A DNA stretch of 64,000 nt from Siphonodentalium dalli (taxonomy: Eukaryota; Mollusca; Scaphopoda; Gadilida; Siphonodentaliidae), in NCBI GenBank assembly GCA_032622095.1, contig CP136061.1:84792324-84856323 (forward strand), in the 5' to 3' direction. Of this stretch, positions 15,501-30,870 are shown in pieces; the stretch's first letter is position 1, and the number at the start of each line of letters is the position of its first letter. The position numbers and the translations under genes were made by a program. The notes below the pieces were generated by a model. It worked only from the letters and a program-made list of their open reading frames with translations. It did not search any database and was not told the DNA's origin.

Positions 15501-18500
15501 TCATTATGTAGACCTGTCATGAATGGTGCTGAATGGATGTGATGTTCAGTTCATTATGTAGACCTGTCACGAATGGTGCTGAATGGTTGTGATGTTCAGT
15601 TCATTATGTAGACCTGTCAAGAATGTCCCTGAATGGATGTGATGTTCAGTTCATTATGTAGACCTGTCATGAATGGTGCTGAATGGATGTGATATTCAGT
15701 TCATTATGTAGACCTGTCATGAATGTCCCTGAATGGATGTGATGTTCAGTTCATTATGTAGACCTGTCATGAATGGTGCTGAATGGATGTGATGTTCAGT
15801 TCATTATGTAGACCTGTCACGAATGGTGCTGAATGGTTGTGATGTTCAGTTCATTATGTAGACCTGTCATGAATGTCCCTGAATGGATGTGATGTTCAGT
15901 TCATTATGTAGACCTTTCATGAATGGTGCTGAATGGATGTGATGTTCAGTTCATTATGTATACCTGTCATGAATGGCGCTGAATGGATGTGATGTTCAGT
16001 TCATTATGTAGACCTGTCATGAATGGTGCTGAATGGATGTGATGTTCAGTTCATTATGTAGACCTTTCATGAATGGTGCTGAATGGATGTGATGTTCAGT
16101 TCATTATGTATACCTGTCATGAATGGCGCTGAATGGATGTGATGTTCAGTTCATTATGTATACCTGTCATGAATGGCGCTGAATGGATGTGATATTCAGT
16201 TCATTATGTAGACTTGTCATGAATGGTGCTGAATGGATGTGATGTTCAGTTCATTATGTAGACCTGTCATGAATGGTGCTGAATGGATGTGATGTTCAGT
16301 TCATTATGTAGACCTGTCACGAATGGTGCTGAATGGTTGTGATGTTCAGTTCATTATGTAGACCTGTCATGAATGTCCCTGAATGGATGTGATATTCAGT
16401 TCATTATGTAGACTTGTCATGAATGGTGCTGAATGGATGTGATATTCAGTTCATTATGTAGACATGTCATGAATGGTGCTGAATGGATGTGATGTTCAGT
16501 TCATTATGTAGACCTTTCATGAATGGTGCTGAATGGATGTGATGTTCAGTTCATTATGTAGACCTGTCACGAATGGTGCTGAATGGTTGTGATGTTCAGT
16601 TCATTATGTAGACCTGTCATGAATGGTGCTGAATGGATGTGATGTTCAGTTCATTATGTAGACCTTTCATGAATGGTGCTGAATGGATGTGATGTTCAGT
16701 TCATTATGTAGACCTGTCACGAATGGTGCTGAATGGTTGTGATGTTCAGTTCATTATGTAGACCTGTCATGAATGGTGCTGAATGGATGTGATGTTCAGT
16801 TCATTATGTAGACCTTTCATGAATGGTGCTGAATGGATGTGATGTTCAGTTCATTATGGAGACCTCTCATGGATGGTGCTGAATGGATGTGATGTTCAGT
16901 TCATTATGTAGACCTGTCACGAATGGTGCTGAATGGTTGTGATGTTCAGTTCATTATGTAGACCTGTCATGAATGGTGCTGAATGGATGTGATGTTCAGT
17001 TCATTATGTAGACCTGCCATGAATGGTGCTGAATGGATGTGATGTTCTGTTCATTATGGAGACCTCTCATGGATGGTGCTGAATGGATGTGATGTTCAGT
17101 TCATTATGTAGACCTTTCATGAATGGTGCTGAATGGATGTGATGTTCAGTTCATTATGTATACCTGTCATTAATGGTGCTGAATGGATGTGATGTTCAGT
17201 TCATTATGTAGACCTGCCATGAATGGTGCTGAATGGATGTGTTGTTCAGTTCATTATGTAGACCTGCCATGAATGGTGCTGAATGGATGTGATGTTCAGT
17301 TCATTATGTAGACCTCATGAATGGTGCTGAATGGATGTGATGTTCAGTTCATTATGTAGACCTGTCACGAATGGTGCTGAATGGATGTGATGTTCAGTTC
17401 ATTATATAGACATGTCATGAATGGTGCTGAATGGATGTGATGTTCAGTTCATTATGTAGACCTGTCATGAATGGTGCTGAATGGATGTGGTGTTCAGTTC
17501 ATTATGTAGACCTGCCATGAATGGTGCTGAATGGATGTGATGTTCAGTTCATTATGTAGACCTTTCATGAATGGTGCTGAATGGATGTGATGTTCAGTTC
17601 ATTATGTAGACCTGCCATGAATGGTGCTGAATGGATGTGATGTTCAGTTCATTATGTAGACCTGTCATGAATGGTGCTGAATGGATGTGATGTTCTGTTT
17701 ATTATGTAGACCTGTCATGAAAGGTGCTGAATGGATGTGATATTCAGTTCATTATGTAGACCTGCCATGAATGGTGCTGAATGGATGTGATGTTCAGTTC
17801 ATTATGTAAACGTTGACATGCCATGAATGGTGCTGAATGGATGTGATGTTCAGTTCATTATGTAGACCTGTCATGAATGGTGCTGAATGGATGTGATGTT
17901 CAGTTCATTATGTAGACCTGTCACGAATGGTGCTGAATGGTTGTGATGTTCAGTTCATTATGTAGACCTGTCACGAATGGTGCTGAATGGATGTGATGTT
18001 CAGTTCATTATGTAAGCCTGTCATGAATGGTGCTGAATGGATGTGATGTTCAGTTCATTATGTAGACCTGCCATGAATGGTGCTGAATGGATGTGATGTT
18101 CAGTTCATTATGTAGACCTGTCATGAATGGTGCTGAATGGATGTGATGTTCAGTTCATTATGTAAGCCTGTCATGAATGGTGCTGAATGGATGTGATGTT
18201 CAGTTCATTATGTAGACCTGCCATGAATGGTGCTGAATGGATGTGATGTTCAGTTCATTATGTAGACCTGTCATGAATGATGCTTAATGGATGTGATATT
18301 CAGTTCATTATGTATACCTGTCATGAATGGTGCTGAATGGATGTGATGTTCAGTTCATTATGTAGACCTGCCATGAATGGTGCTGAATGGATGTGATGTT
18401 CAGTTCATTATGTAGACCTGTCATGAATGGTGCTGAATGGATGTGATGTTCAGTTCATTATGTAGACCTGTCATTAATGGTGCTGAATGGATGTGATGTT

Positions 18501-19566
18501 CAGTTCATTATGTAGACCTGCCATGAATGGTGCTGAATGGATGTGATGTTCAGTTCATTATGTAGACCTTTCATGAATGGTGCTGAATGGATGTGATGTT
18601 CAGTTCATTATGTAGACCTTTCATGAATGGTGCTGAATGGATGTGATGTTCAGTTCATTATGTAGACCTGTCATGGATGGTGCTGAGTGGATGTGATGTT
18701 CAGTTCATTATGTATACCTGTCATGAATGGTGCTGAATGGATGTGATGTTCAGTTCATTATGTATACCTGTCATGAATGGTGCTGAATGGATGTGATGTT
18801 CAGTTCATTATGTATACCTGTCATGAATGGTGCTGAATGGATGTGATGTTCAGTTCATTATGTAGACCTGTCATGAATGGTGCTGAATGGATGTGATGTT
18901 CAGTTCATTATGTATACCTGTCATGAATGGTGCTGAATGGATGTGGTGTTCAGTTCATTATGTAGACCTGTCATGGATGGTGCTGAATGGATGTGGTGTT
19001 CAGTTCATTATGTAGACCTGTCATGAATGGTGCTGAATGGATGTGATGTTCAGTTCATTATGTAAGCCTGTCATGAATGGTGCTGAATGGATGTGATGTT
19101 CAGTTCATTATGTAGACCTGTCATTAATGGTGCTGAATGGATGTGATGTTCAGTTCATTATGTAGACCTGCCATGAATGGTGCTGAATGGATGTGATGTT
19201 CAGTTCATTATGTATACCTGTCATTAATGGTGCTGAATGGATGTGATGTTCAGTTCATTATGTAGACCTGCCATGAATGGTGCTGAATGGATGTGTTGTT
19301 CAGTTCATTATGTAGACCTGCCATGAATGGTGCTGAATGGATGTGATGTTCAGTTCATTGTGTAGACCTGTCATTAATGGTGCTGAATGGATGTGATGTT
19401 CAGTTCATTATGTAGACCTGTCATGAATGGTGCTGAATGGATGTGATGTTCAGTTCATTATGTAGACCTGCCATGAATGGTGCTGAATGGATGTGATGTT
19501 CAGTTCATTGTGTAGACCTGTCATTAATGGTGCTGAATGGATGTGATGTTCAGTTCATTATGTAGA

Positions 19567-20400
19567 CCTGTCATGAATGGCGCTGAATGGATGTGTTGTT
19601 CAGTTCATTATGTATACCTGTTATGAATGGTGTTGAATGGATGTGAGGTTAAGTTCATTATGTATACCTGTCATGAATGGCGCTGAATGGATATGGTGTT
19701 CAGTTCATTATGTAACCTGTCATGAATGGTGCTGAATGGATGTGATGGTCAGTTTATTATGTATACCTGTTATGAATGGTGCTGAATGGATGTGAGGTTA
19801 AGTTCATTATGTATACCTGTCATGAATGGTGCTGAATGGATGTGATGTTCATTTCATTATGTAGACCTGTCATGAATGATGCTTAATGGATGTGATGTTC
19901 AGTTCATTATGTAGACCTGTCATGAATGGTGCTGAATGGATGTGATGTTCAGTTCATTATGTAGACCTGCCATGAATGGTGCTGAATGGATGTGATGTTC
20001 AGTTCATTGTGTAGACCTGTCATTAATGGTGCTGAATGGATGTGATGTTCAGTTCATTATGTAGACCTGTCATGAATGGCGCTGAATGGATGTGTTGTTC
20101 AGTTCATTATGTATACCTGTTATGAATGGTGCTGAATGGATGTGAGGTTAAGTTCATTATGTAGACCTGTCATGAATGGCGCTGAATGGATATGGTGTTC
20201 AGTTCATTATGTAACCTGTCATGAATGGTGCTGAATGGATGTGATGGTCAGTTTATTATGTATACCTGTTATGAATGGTGCTGAATGGATGTGAGGTTAA
20301 GTTCATTATGTATACCTGTCATGAATGGTGCTGAATGGATGTGATGTTCATTTCATTATGTAGACCTGTCATGAATGATGCTTAATGGATGTGATGTTCA
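19567..20400. repeat. 499-bp higher-order repeat, nearly two copies
   Basis: The marker series GGCGCTGAATGGATGTGTTG, CCTGTTATGAATGG, GAGGTTAAG, GGATATGGTG, GATGGTCAGTTTATT, TTCATTTCATT and GATGCTTAATGG appears from 19,567 and again 499 bp later. That is ten units, one of them a 49-bp GTAACCT unit. Small differences between the copies (TGTTGAATGG against TGCTGAATGG) show that they have begun to diverge. Confidence 0.78.
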
Positions 20401-22002
20401 GTTCATTATGTAGACCTGTCATGAATGGTGCTGAATGGATGTGATGTTCAGTTCATTATGTAGACCTGTCATGAATGGTGCTGAATGGATGTGATGTTCA
20501 GTTCATTATGTAGACCTGCCATGAATGGTGCTGAATGGATGTGTTGTTCAGTTCATTATGTAAGCCTGTCATGAATGGTGCTGAATGGATGTAATGTTCA
20601 GTTCATTATGTAGACCTGCCGTGAATGGTGCTGAATGGATGTGATGTTCAGTTCATTATGTAGACCTGTCATGAATGGTGCTGAATGGATGTGATGTTCA
20701 GTTCATTATGTAGACCTGTCATGAATGGTGCTGAATGGATGTGATGTTCAGTTCATTATGTAGACCTGTCATGAATGGTGCTGAATGGATGTGATGTTCA
20801 GTTCATTATGTAGACCTGTCATTAATGGTGCTGAATGGATGTGATGTTCAGTTCATTATGTAGACCTGTCATGAATGGTGCTGAATGGATGTGATGTTCA
20901 GTTCATTATGTAGACATGTCATGAATGGTGCTGAATGGATGTGATGTTCAGTTCATTATGTAGACCTTTCATGAATGGTGCTGAATGGATGTGATGTTCA
21001 GTTCATTATGTAGACCTTCATGGATGGTGCTGAATGGATGTGATGTTCAGTTCATTGTGTAGACCTGTCATGAATGGTGCTGAATGGATGTGATGTTCAG
21101 TTCATTATGTAACCTGTCATGAATGGTGCTGAATGGATGTGATGTTCAGTTCATTATGTAGACCTTTCATGGATGGTGCTGAATGGATGTGATGTTCAGT
21201 TCATTGTGTAGACCTGTCATGAATGATGCTGAATGGATGTGATGTTCAGTTCATTGTGTAGACCTGTCATGAATGGTGCTGAATGGATGTGATGTTCAGT
21301 TCATTATGTAGACCTGCCATGAATGGTGCTGAATGGATGTGATGTTCAGTTCATTATGTAGACTTGTCATGAATGGTGCTGAATGGATGTGATGTTCAGT
21401 TCATTATGTAGACCTTTCATGAATGGTGCTGAATGGATGTGATGTTCAGTTCATTATGAAGACATGTCATGAATGGTGCTGAATGGATGTGATATTCAGT
21501 TCATTATGTAGACCTGTCATGAATGCTGCTGAATGGATGTGATGTTCAGTTCATTATGTAGACCTTTCATGAATGTCCCTGAATGGATGTGATGTTCAGT
21601 TCATTATGTAGACCTGTCATGAATGGTGCTGAATGGATGTGATATTTAGTTCATTATGTAGACCTGCCATGAATGGTGCTGAATGGATGTGATGTTCAGT
21701 TCATTATGTAGACCTCTCATGGATGGTGCTGAATGGATGTGATGTTCAGTTCATTATGTAGACCTGTCATGAATGGTGCTGAATGGATGTGATGTTCAGT
21801 TCATTATGTAGACCTCTCATGGATGGTGCTGAATGGATGTGATGTTCAGTTCATTATGTAGACCTGTCATGAATGGTGCTGAATGGATGTGATGTTCAGT
21901 TCATTATGTAGACCTGTCATGAATGGTGCTGAATGGATGTGAGGTTAAGTTCATTGTGTATACCTGTCATTAATGGTGCTGAATGGATGTGATGTTCAGT
22001 TC

Positions 22003-22397
22003 ATTATGTAACCTGTCATGAATGGTGCTGAATGGATTTGATGTTCAGTTCATTATGTAGACCTGTAATGAATGGTGCTGAATGGATGTGATGTTCAGTT
22101 CATTATGTAACCTGTCATGAATGGTGCTGAATGGATTTGATGTTCAGTTCATTATGTAGACCTGTAATGAATGGTGCTGAATGGATGTGATGTTCAGTTC
22201 ATTATGTAACCTGTCATGAATGGTGCTGAATGGATTTGATGTTCAGTTCATTATGTAGACCTGTAATGAATGGTGCTGAATGGATGTGATGTTCAGTTCA
22301 TTATGTAACCTGTCATGAATGGTGCTGAATGGATTTGATGTTCAGTTCATTATGTAGACCTGTAATGAATGGTGCTGAATGGATGTGATGTTCAGTT
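22003..22397. repeat. 99-bp dimeric higher-order repeat, four copies
   Basis: A 49-bp unit (GTAACCT...GGATTTGATG) alternates strictly with a 50-bp unit (CCTGTAATGAATGG). The diagnostic GATTTGATG occurs at 22,035, 22,134, 22,233 and 22,332, a 99-bp period. The four dimers look identical, which suggests very recent local expansion. Confidence 0.85.
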
Positions 22398-25300
22398 CAT
22401 TATGTAGACCTGTCATGAATGGTGCTGAATGGATGTGAGGTTAAGTTCATTGTGTATACCTGTCATTAATGGTGCTGAATGGATGTGATGTTCAGTTCAT
22501 TATGTAGACCTGTCATGAATGGCGCTGAATGGATGTGATGTTCAGTTCATTATGTATACCTGTCATGAATGGTGCTGAATGGATGTGAAGTTCAGTTCAT
22601 TATGTATAAATGTCATGAATGGCGCTGAATGGATGTGAAGTTCAGTTCATTATGTAAACGTTGACATGTCATGAATGGTGCTGAATGGATGTGATGTTCA
22701 GTTCATTATGTATACCTGTCATGAATGGCGCTGAATGGATGTGAAGTTCAGTTCATTATGTATACCTGTCATGAATGGCGCTGAATGGATGTGAAGTTCA
22801 GTTCATTATGTATACCTGTCATGCATGGCGCTGAATGGATGTGAAGTTCAGTTCATTATGTAAACGTTGACATGTCATGAATGGTGCTGAATGGATGTGA
22901 TGTTCAGTTCATTATGTATACCTGTCATGAATGGTGCTGAATGGATGTGATGTTCAGTTCATTATGTATACCTGTCATGAATGGTGCTGAATGGATGTGA
23001 TGTTCAGTTCATTATGTATACCTGTCATGAATGGTGCTGAATGGATGTGAAGTTCAGTTCATTATGTATACCTGTCATGAATGGCGCTGAATGGATGTGA
23101 AGTTCAGTTCATTATGTAAACGTTGACATGTCATGAATGGTGCTGAATGGATGTGATGTTCAGTTCATTATGTATACCTGTCATGAATGGTGCTGAATGG
23201 ATGTGATGTTCAGTTCATTATGTATACCTGTCATGAATGGTGCTGAATGGATGTGATATTCAGTTCATTGTGTATACCTGTCACGAATGGTGCTGAATGG
23301 ATGTGATGTTCAGTTCATTGTGTAGACCTGTCACGAATGGTGCTGAATGGATGTGATGTTCAGTTCATTGTGTAGACCTGTCATGAATGGTGCTGAATGG
23401 ATGTGATGTTCAGTTCATTATGTATACCTGTCATGAATGGTGCTGAATGGATGTGAAGTTCAGTTCATTATGTATACCTGTCATGAATGGCGCTGAATGG
23501 ATGTGAAGTTCAGTTCATTATGTAAACGTTGACATGTCATGAATGGTGCTGAATGGATGTGATGTTCAGTTCATTATGTATACACGTCACGAATGGTGCT
23601 GAATGGATGTGATATTCAGTTCATTATGTATACCTGTCACGAATGGTGCTGAATGGATGTGATGTTCAGTTCATTGTGTAGACCTGTCATGAATGGTGCT
23701 GAATGGATGTGATGTTCAGTTCATTATGTATACCTGTCACGAATGGTGCTGAATGGATGTGATGTTCAGTTCATTATGTATACCTGTCACGAATGGTGCT
23801 GAATGGATGTGATGTTCAGTTCATTATGTATACACGTCACGAATGGTGCTGAATGGATGTGATATTCAGTTCATTATGTATACCTGTCACGAATGGTGCT
23901 GAATGGATGTGATGTTCAGTTCATTGTGTAGACCTGTCATGAATGGTGCTGAATGGATGTGATGTTCAGTTCATTATGTATACCTGTCATGAATGGTGCT
24001 GAATGGATGTGATGTTCAGTTCATTATGTATACCTGTCATGAATGGTGCTGAATGGATGTGAAGTTCAGTTCATTATGTATACACGTCATGAATGGTGCT
24101 GAATGGATGTGGTGTTCAGTTCATTATGTAGACATGTAATGAATGGTGCTGAATGGATGTGATGTTCAGTTCATTATGTAGACCTGTCATGAATGGTGCT
24201 GAATGGATGTGAAGTTCAGTTCATTATGTTGACATGTCATGAATGGTGCTGAATGGATGTGATGTTCAGTTCATTATGTTGACATGTCATGAATGGTGCT
24301 GAATGGATGTGATGTTCAGTTCATTATGTATACCTGTCATGAATGGTGCTGAATGGATGTTCAGTTCATTATGTAACCTGTCATGAATGGTGCTGAATGG
24401 ATGTGATGTTCAGTTCATTATGTAGACCTGTCATGAATGGTGCTGAATGGATGTGATGTTCAGTTCATTATGTAGACATGTCATGAATGGTGGTGAATGG
24501 ATGTGAAGTTCAGTTCATTATGTATACCTGTCATGAATGGTGCTGAATGGATGTTCAGTTCAGTTCATTATGTAGACATGTCATGAATGGTGCTGAATGG
24601 ATGTGAAGTTCAGTTCATTATGTTGACATGTCATGAATGGTGCTGAATGGTGCTGAATGGATGTGAAGTTCAGTTCATTATGTAGACCTGTCATGAATGG
24701 TGCTGAATGGATGTGATGTTCAGTTCATTATGAAGACATGTCATGAATGGATGTGGTGTTCAGTTCATTATGTAGACCTGTCATGAATGGTGCTGAATGG
24801 ATGTGATGTTCAGTTCATTATGAAGACATGTCATGAATGGATGTGGTGTTCAGTTCATTGTGTAGACCTGTCATGAATGGTGCTGAATGGATGTGAAGTT
24901 CAGTTCATTATGTATACCTGTCATGAATGGTGCTGAATGGATGTGAGGTTCAGTTCATTATGTAGACCTGTCATGAATGGTGCTGAATGGATGTGATGTT
25001 CAGTTCATTATGAAGACATGTCATGAATGGATGTGGTGTTCAGTTCATTGTGTAGACCTGTCATGAATGGTGCTGAATGGATGTGAAGTTCAGTTCATTA
25101 TGTTGACATGTCATGAATGGTGCTGAATGGATGTGAAGTTCAGTTCATTATGTAGACCTGTCATGAATGGTGCTGAATGGATGTGATATTCAGTTCATTA
25201 TGAAGACATGTCATGAATGGATGTGATGTTCAGTTCATTATGTAGACATGTCATGAATGGTGCTGAATGGATGTGAGGTTCAGTTCATTGTGTAGACCTG

Positions 25301-28300
25301 TCATGAATGGTTCTGAATGGATGTGAAGTTCAGTTCATTATGTAGACCTGTCATGAATGGTGCTGAATGGATGTGAGGTTCAGTTCATTGTGTAGACCTG
25401 CCATGAATGGTGCTGAATGGATGTGATGTTCAGTTCATTATGTATACCTGTCATGAATGGTGCTGAATGGATGTGATATTTAGTTCATTATGTAGACCTG
25501 TCATGAATGGTGCTGAATGGATGTGATGTTCAGTTCATTAAGTAGACCTGTCATGAATGGTGCTGAATGGATGTGAGGTTCAGTTCATTGTGTAGACCTG
25601 CCATGAATGGTGCTGAATGGATGTGATGTTCAGTTCATTATGTATACCTGTCATGAATGGTGCTGAATGGATGTGATATTCAGTTCATTATGTAGACCTG
25701 TCATGAATGGTGCTGAATGGATGTGATGTTCAGTTAATTATATAGACCTTTCATGAATGGTGCTGAATGGATGTGATGTTCAGTTCATTATGTAGACCTG
25801 CCATGAATGGTGCTGAATGGATGTGATGTTCAGTTCATTATGTAGACCTGTCATGAATGGTGCTGAATGGATGTGATGTTCAGTTCATTATGTAGACCTG
25901 TCATGAATGGTGCTGAATGGATGTGATGTTCAGTTAATTATATAGACCTTTCATGAATGGTGCTGAATGGATGTGATGTTCAGTTCATTATGTATACCTG
26001 TCATGAATGGTGCTGAATGGATGTGATATTCAGTTCATTATGTAGACCTGTCATGAATGGTGCTGAATGGATGTAATGTTCAGTTAATTATATAGACCTT
26101 TCATGAATGGTGCTGAATGGATGTGATGTTCAGTTCATTATGTAGACCTGCCATGAATGGTGCTGAATGGATGTGATGTTCAGTTCATTATGTAGACCTG
26201 CCATGAATGGTGCTGAATGGATGTGATGTTCAGTTCATTATGTAGACCTGTCACGAATGGTGCTGAATGGATGTGATGTTCAGTTAATTATATAGACCTT
26301 TCATGAATGGTGCTGAATGGATGTGATGTTCAGTTAATTATATAGATCTTTCATGAATGGTGCTGAATGGATGTGATGTTCAGTTCATTGTGTAGACCTG
26401 CCATGAATGGTGCTGAATGGATGTGATGTTCAGTTCATTATGAAGACATGTCATGAATGGATGTGAAGTTCAGTTCATTATGTAGACATGTCATGAATGG
26501 TGCTGAATGGATGTGAGGTTCAGTTCATTGTGTAGACCTGTCATGAATGGTGCTGAATGGATGTGAAGTTCAGTTCATTATGTAGACCTGTCATGAATGG
26601 TGCTGAATGGATGTGAGGTTCAGTTCATTGTGTAGACCTGTCATGAATGGTGCTGAATGGATGTGATGTTCAGTTCATTGTGTAGACCTGTCATGAATGG
26701 TGCTGAATGGATGTGATGTTCAGTTCATTATGTAGACCTGTCATGAATGGTGCTGAATGGATGTGAGGTTCAGTTCATTATGTAGACCTGTCATGAATGG
26801 TGCTGAATGGATGTGATATTCAGTTCATTATGTATACCTGTCATGAATGGTGCTGAATGGATGTGATGTTCAGTTCATTATGTATACCTGTCATGAATGG
26901 TGCTGAATGGATGTGATGTTCAGTTCATTATGTATACCTGCCATGAATGGTGCTGAATGGATGTGATGTTCAGTTCATTATGTAGACCTGTCATGAATGG
27001 TGCTGAATGGATGTGATGTTCAGTTCATTATGTAGACCTGTCATGAATGGTGCTGAATGGATGTGATGTTCAGTTCATTATGTAGACCTGTCATGAATGG
27101 TGCTGAATGGATGTGATGTTCAGTTCATTATGTAGACCTGTCATGAATGGTGCTGAATGGATGTGATGTTCAGTTCATTATGTAGACCTGTCATGAATGG
27201 TGCTGAATGGATGTGATGTTCAGTTCATTATGTAACCTGTCACGAATGGTGCTGAATGGATGTGATGTTCAGTTAATTATATAGACCTTTCATGAATGGT
27301 GCTGAATGGATGTGAAGTTCAGTTCATTATGTATACCTGCCATGAATGGTGCTGAATGGATGTGATATTCAGTTCATTATGTAGACCTGTCATGAATGGT
27401 GCTGAATGGATGTGATGTTCAGATCATTATGTAGACCTGTCATGAATGGTGCTGAATGGATGTTCAATTCAGTTCATTATGTAGACCTGTCATTAATGGT
27501 GCTGAGTGATGTTCAGATCATTGTGTAGACATGTCATGAATGGTGCTGAATGTATGTGATGTTCAGTTCATTATGTAGACCTGTCATTAATGTTGCTGAA
27601 TGGATGTGATGTTCAGTTCATTATGTATACCTGTCATTAAAGGTGCTGAATGGATGTGATGTTCAGTTCATTATGTATACCTGTCATGAATGGTGCTGAA
27701 TGGATGTGATGTTCAGTTCATTATGTATACCTGTCATGAATGGTGCTGAATGGATGTGATGTTCAGTTCATTATGTAGACCTGTCATGAATGGTGCTGAA
27801 TGGATGTGATGTTCAGTTCATTATGTAGACCTGTCATTAATGGTGCTGAATGGATGTGATGTTCAGTTCATTATGTAGACCTGTCATGAATGGTGCTGAA
27901 TGGATGTGGTGTTCAGTTCATTATGTAAACCTGTCATGAATGGTGCTGAATGGATGTGATATTCAGTTCATTATGTAGACATGTCATGAATGGTGCTGAA
28001 TGGATGTGAGGTTCAGTTCATTATGTAGACCTGTCATGAATGGTGCTGAATGGATGTGATGTTCAGTTCATTATGTATACCTGTCATGAAAGGTGCTGAA
28101 TGGATGTGATGTTCAGTTCATTATGTATACCTGTCATGAATGGTGCTGAATGGATGTGATGTTCAGTTCATTATGTATACCTGTCATGAATGGTGCTGAA
28201 TGGATGTGATGTTCAGTTCATTATGTAGACCTGTCATGAATGGTGCTGAATGGATGTGATGTTCAGTTCATTATGTAGACCTATCATGAATGGCGCTGAA

Positions 28301-30470
28301 TGGATGTGATGTTCAGTTCATTATGTATACCTGCCATGAATGGTGCTGAATGGATGCGATGTTCAGTTCATTATGTAGACCTGCCATGAATGGTGCTGAA
28401 TGGATGTGATGTTCAGTTCATTATGTAGACCTGCCATGAATGGTGCTGAATGGATGTGATGTTCAGTTCATTATGTATACCTGTCATGAATGGTGCTGAA
28501 TGGATGTGATGTTCAGTTCATTATGTAGACCTGTTATGAATGGTGCTGAATGGATGTGATGTTCAGTTCATTATGTAGACCTGTCATGAATGGTGCTGAA
28601 TGGATGTGATGTTCAGTTCATTATGTAGACCTGTCATTAATGGTGCTGAATGGATGTGATGTTCAGTTCATTATGTAGACCTGTCATGAATGGTGCTGAA
28701 TGGATGTGGTGTTCAGTTCATTATGTAAACCTGTCATGAATGGTGCTGAATGGATGTGATATTCAGTTCATTATGTAGACATGTCATGAATGGTGCTGAA
28801 TGGATGTGAGGTTCAGTTCATTATGTAGACCTGTCATGAATGGTGCTGAATGGATGTGATGTTCAGTTCATTATGTATACCTGTCATGAATGGTGCTGAA
28901 TGGATGTGATGTTCAGTTCATTATGTAGACCTGTCATGAATGGTGCTGAATGGATGTGATGTTCAGTTCATTATGTATACCTGTCATGAATGGTGCTGAA
29001 TGGATGTGAAGTTCAGTTCATTATGTAGACCTGTCATTAATGGTGCTGAATGGATGTGATGTTCAGTTCATTATGTAGACCTGTCATGAATGGTGCTGAA
29101 TGGATGTGATGTTCAGTTCATTATGTAGACCTGTCATGAATGGTGCTGAATGGATGTGATATTCAGTTCATTAAGTAGACCTGCCATGAATGTCCCTGAA
29201 TGGATGTGATGTTCAGTTCATTATGTATACCTGTCATGAATGGTGCTGAATGGATGTGAAGTTCAGTTCATTATGTAGACCTGTCATGAATGGTGCTGAA
29301 TGGATGTGATGTTCAGTTCATTAAGTAGACCTGCCATGAATGGTGCTGAATGGATGTGGTGTTCAGTTCATTAAGTAGACCTGCCATGAATGGTGCTGAA
29401 TGGATGTGATGTTCAGTTCATTATGTAGACCTGTCATGAGTGGTGCTGAATGGATGTGATGTTCAGTTCATTATGTAACCTGTCATGAATGGTGCTGAAT
29501 GGATGTGATATTCAGTTCATTATGTAGACCTGTCATGAATGGTGCTGAATGGATGTGATGTTCAGTTCATTATGTAGACCTGTCATGAATGGTGCTGAAT
29601 GGATGTGATGTTCAGTTCATTATGTAGACCTGCCATGAATGGTGCTGAATGGATGTGATATTCAGTTCATTATGTAGACCTGTCATGAATGGTGCTGAAT
29701 GGATGTGATATTCAGTTCATTATGTAGACCTGTCATGAATGGTGCTGAATGGATGTGATGTTCAGTTCATTATGTAGACCTGTCATGAATGGTGCTGAAT
29801 GGATGTGATGTTCAGTTCATTATGTAGACCTGTCATGAATGGTGCTGAATGGATGTGATATTCAGTTCATTATGTAGACCTGTCATGAATGGTGCTGAAT
29901 GGATGTGATGTTCAGTTCATTATGTATACCTGTCATGAATGTCCCTGAATGGATGTGATGTTCAGTTCATTATGTAGACATGTCATGAATGGTGCTGAAT
30001 GGATGTGATATTCAGTTCATTATGTAGACTTTTCATGAATGGTGCTGAATGGATGTGATATTCAGTTCATTATGTAGACCTGTCATGAATGGTGCTGAAT
30101 GGATGTGATATTCAGTTCATTATGTAGACCTCATGAATGGTGCTGAATGGATGTGATGTTCAGTTCATTATGTATACCTGTCATGAATGGTGCTGAATGG
30201 ATGTGATGTTCAGTTCATTATGTAATCCTGTCATGGATGGTGCTGAATGGATGTGATGTTCAGTTCATTATGTAGACCTGTCATGAATGGTGCTGTATGA
30301 ATGTGAAGTTCAGTTCATTATGTGGACCTGTCATGAATGTCCCTGAATGGATGTGATATTCAGTTCATTATGTAGACCTCATGAATGGTGCTGAATGGAT
30401 GTGATGTTCAGTTCATTATGTAGACCTGTCATGAATGTCCCTGAATGGATGTGATGTTCAGTTCATTATG

Positions 30471-30870
30471 TAGACTTTTCATGAATGGTGCTGAATGGAT
30501 GTGATATTCAGTTCATTATGTAGACCTGTCATGAATGGTGCTGAATGGATGTGATATTCAGTTCATTATGTAGACTTTTCATGAATGGTGCTGAATGGAT
30601 GTGATATTCAGTTCATTATGTAGACCTGTCATGAATGGTGCTGAATGGATGTGATATTCAGTTCATTATGTAGACTTTTCATGAATGGTGCTGAATGGAT
30701 GTGATATTCAGTTCATTATGTAGACCTGTCATGAATGGTGCTGAATGGATGTGTTATTCAGTTCATTATGTAGACTTTTCATGAATGGTGCTGAATGGAT
30801 GTGATATTCAGTTCATTATGTAGACCTGTCATGAATGGTGCTGAATGGATGTGATATTCAGTTCATTATG
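30471..30870. repeat. 100-bp dimeric higher-order repeat, four copies
   Basis: TAGACTTTTC units alternate with TAGACCTGTC units, both with GATATTCAG. TAGACTTTTC starts at 30,471, 30,571, 30,671 and 30,771. The third dimer has a private GTGTTATTCAG change. Confidence 0.82.
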
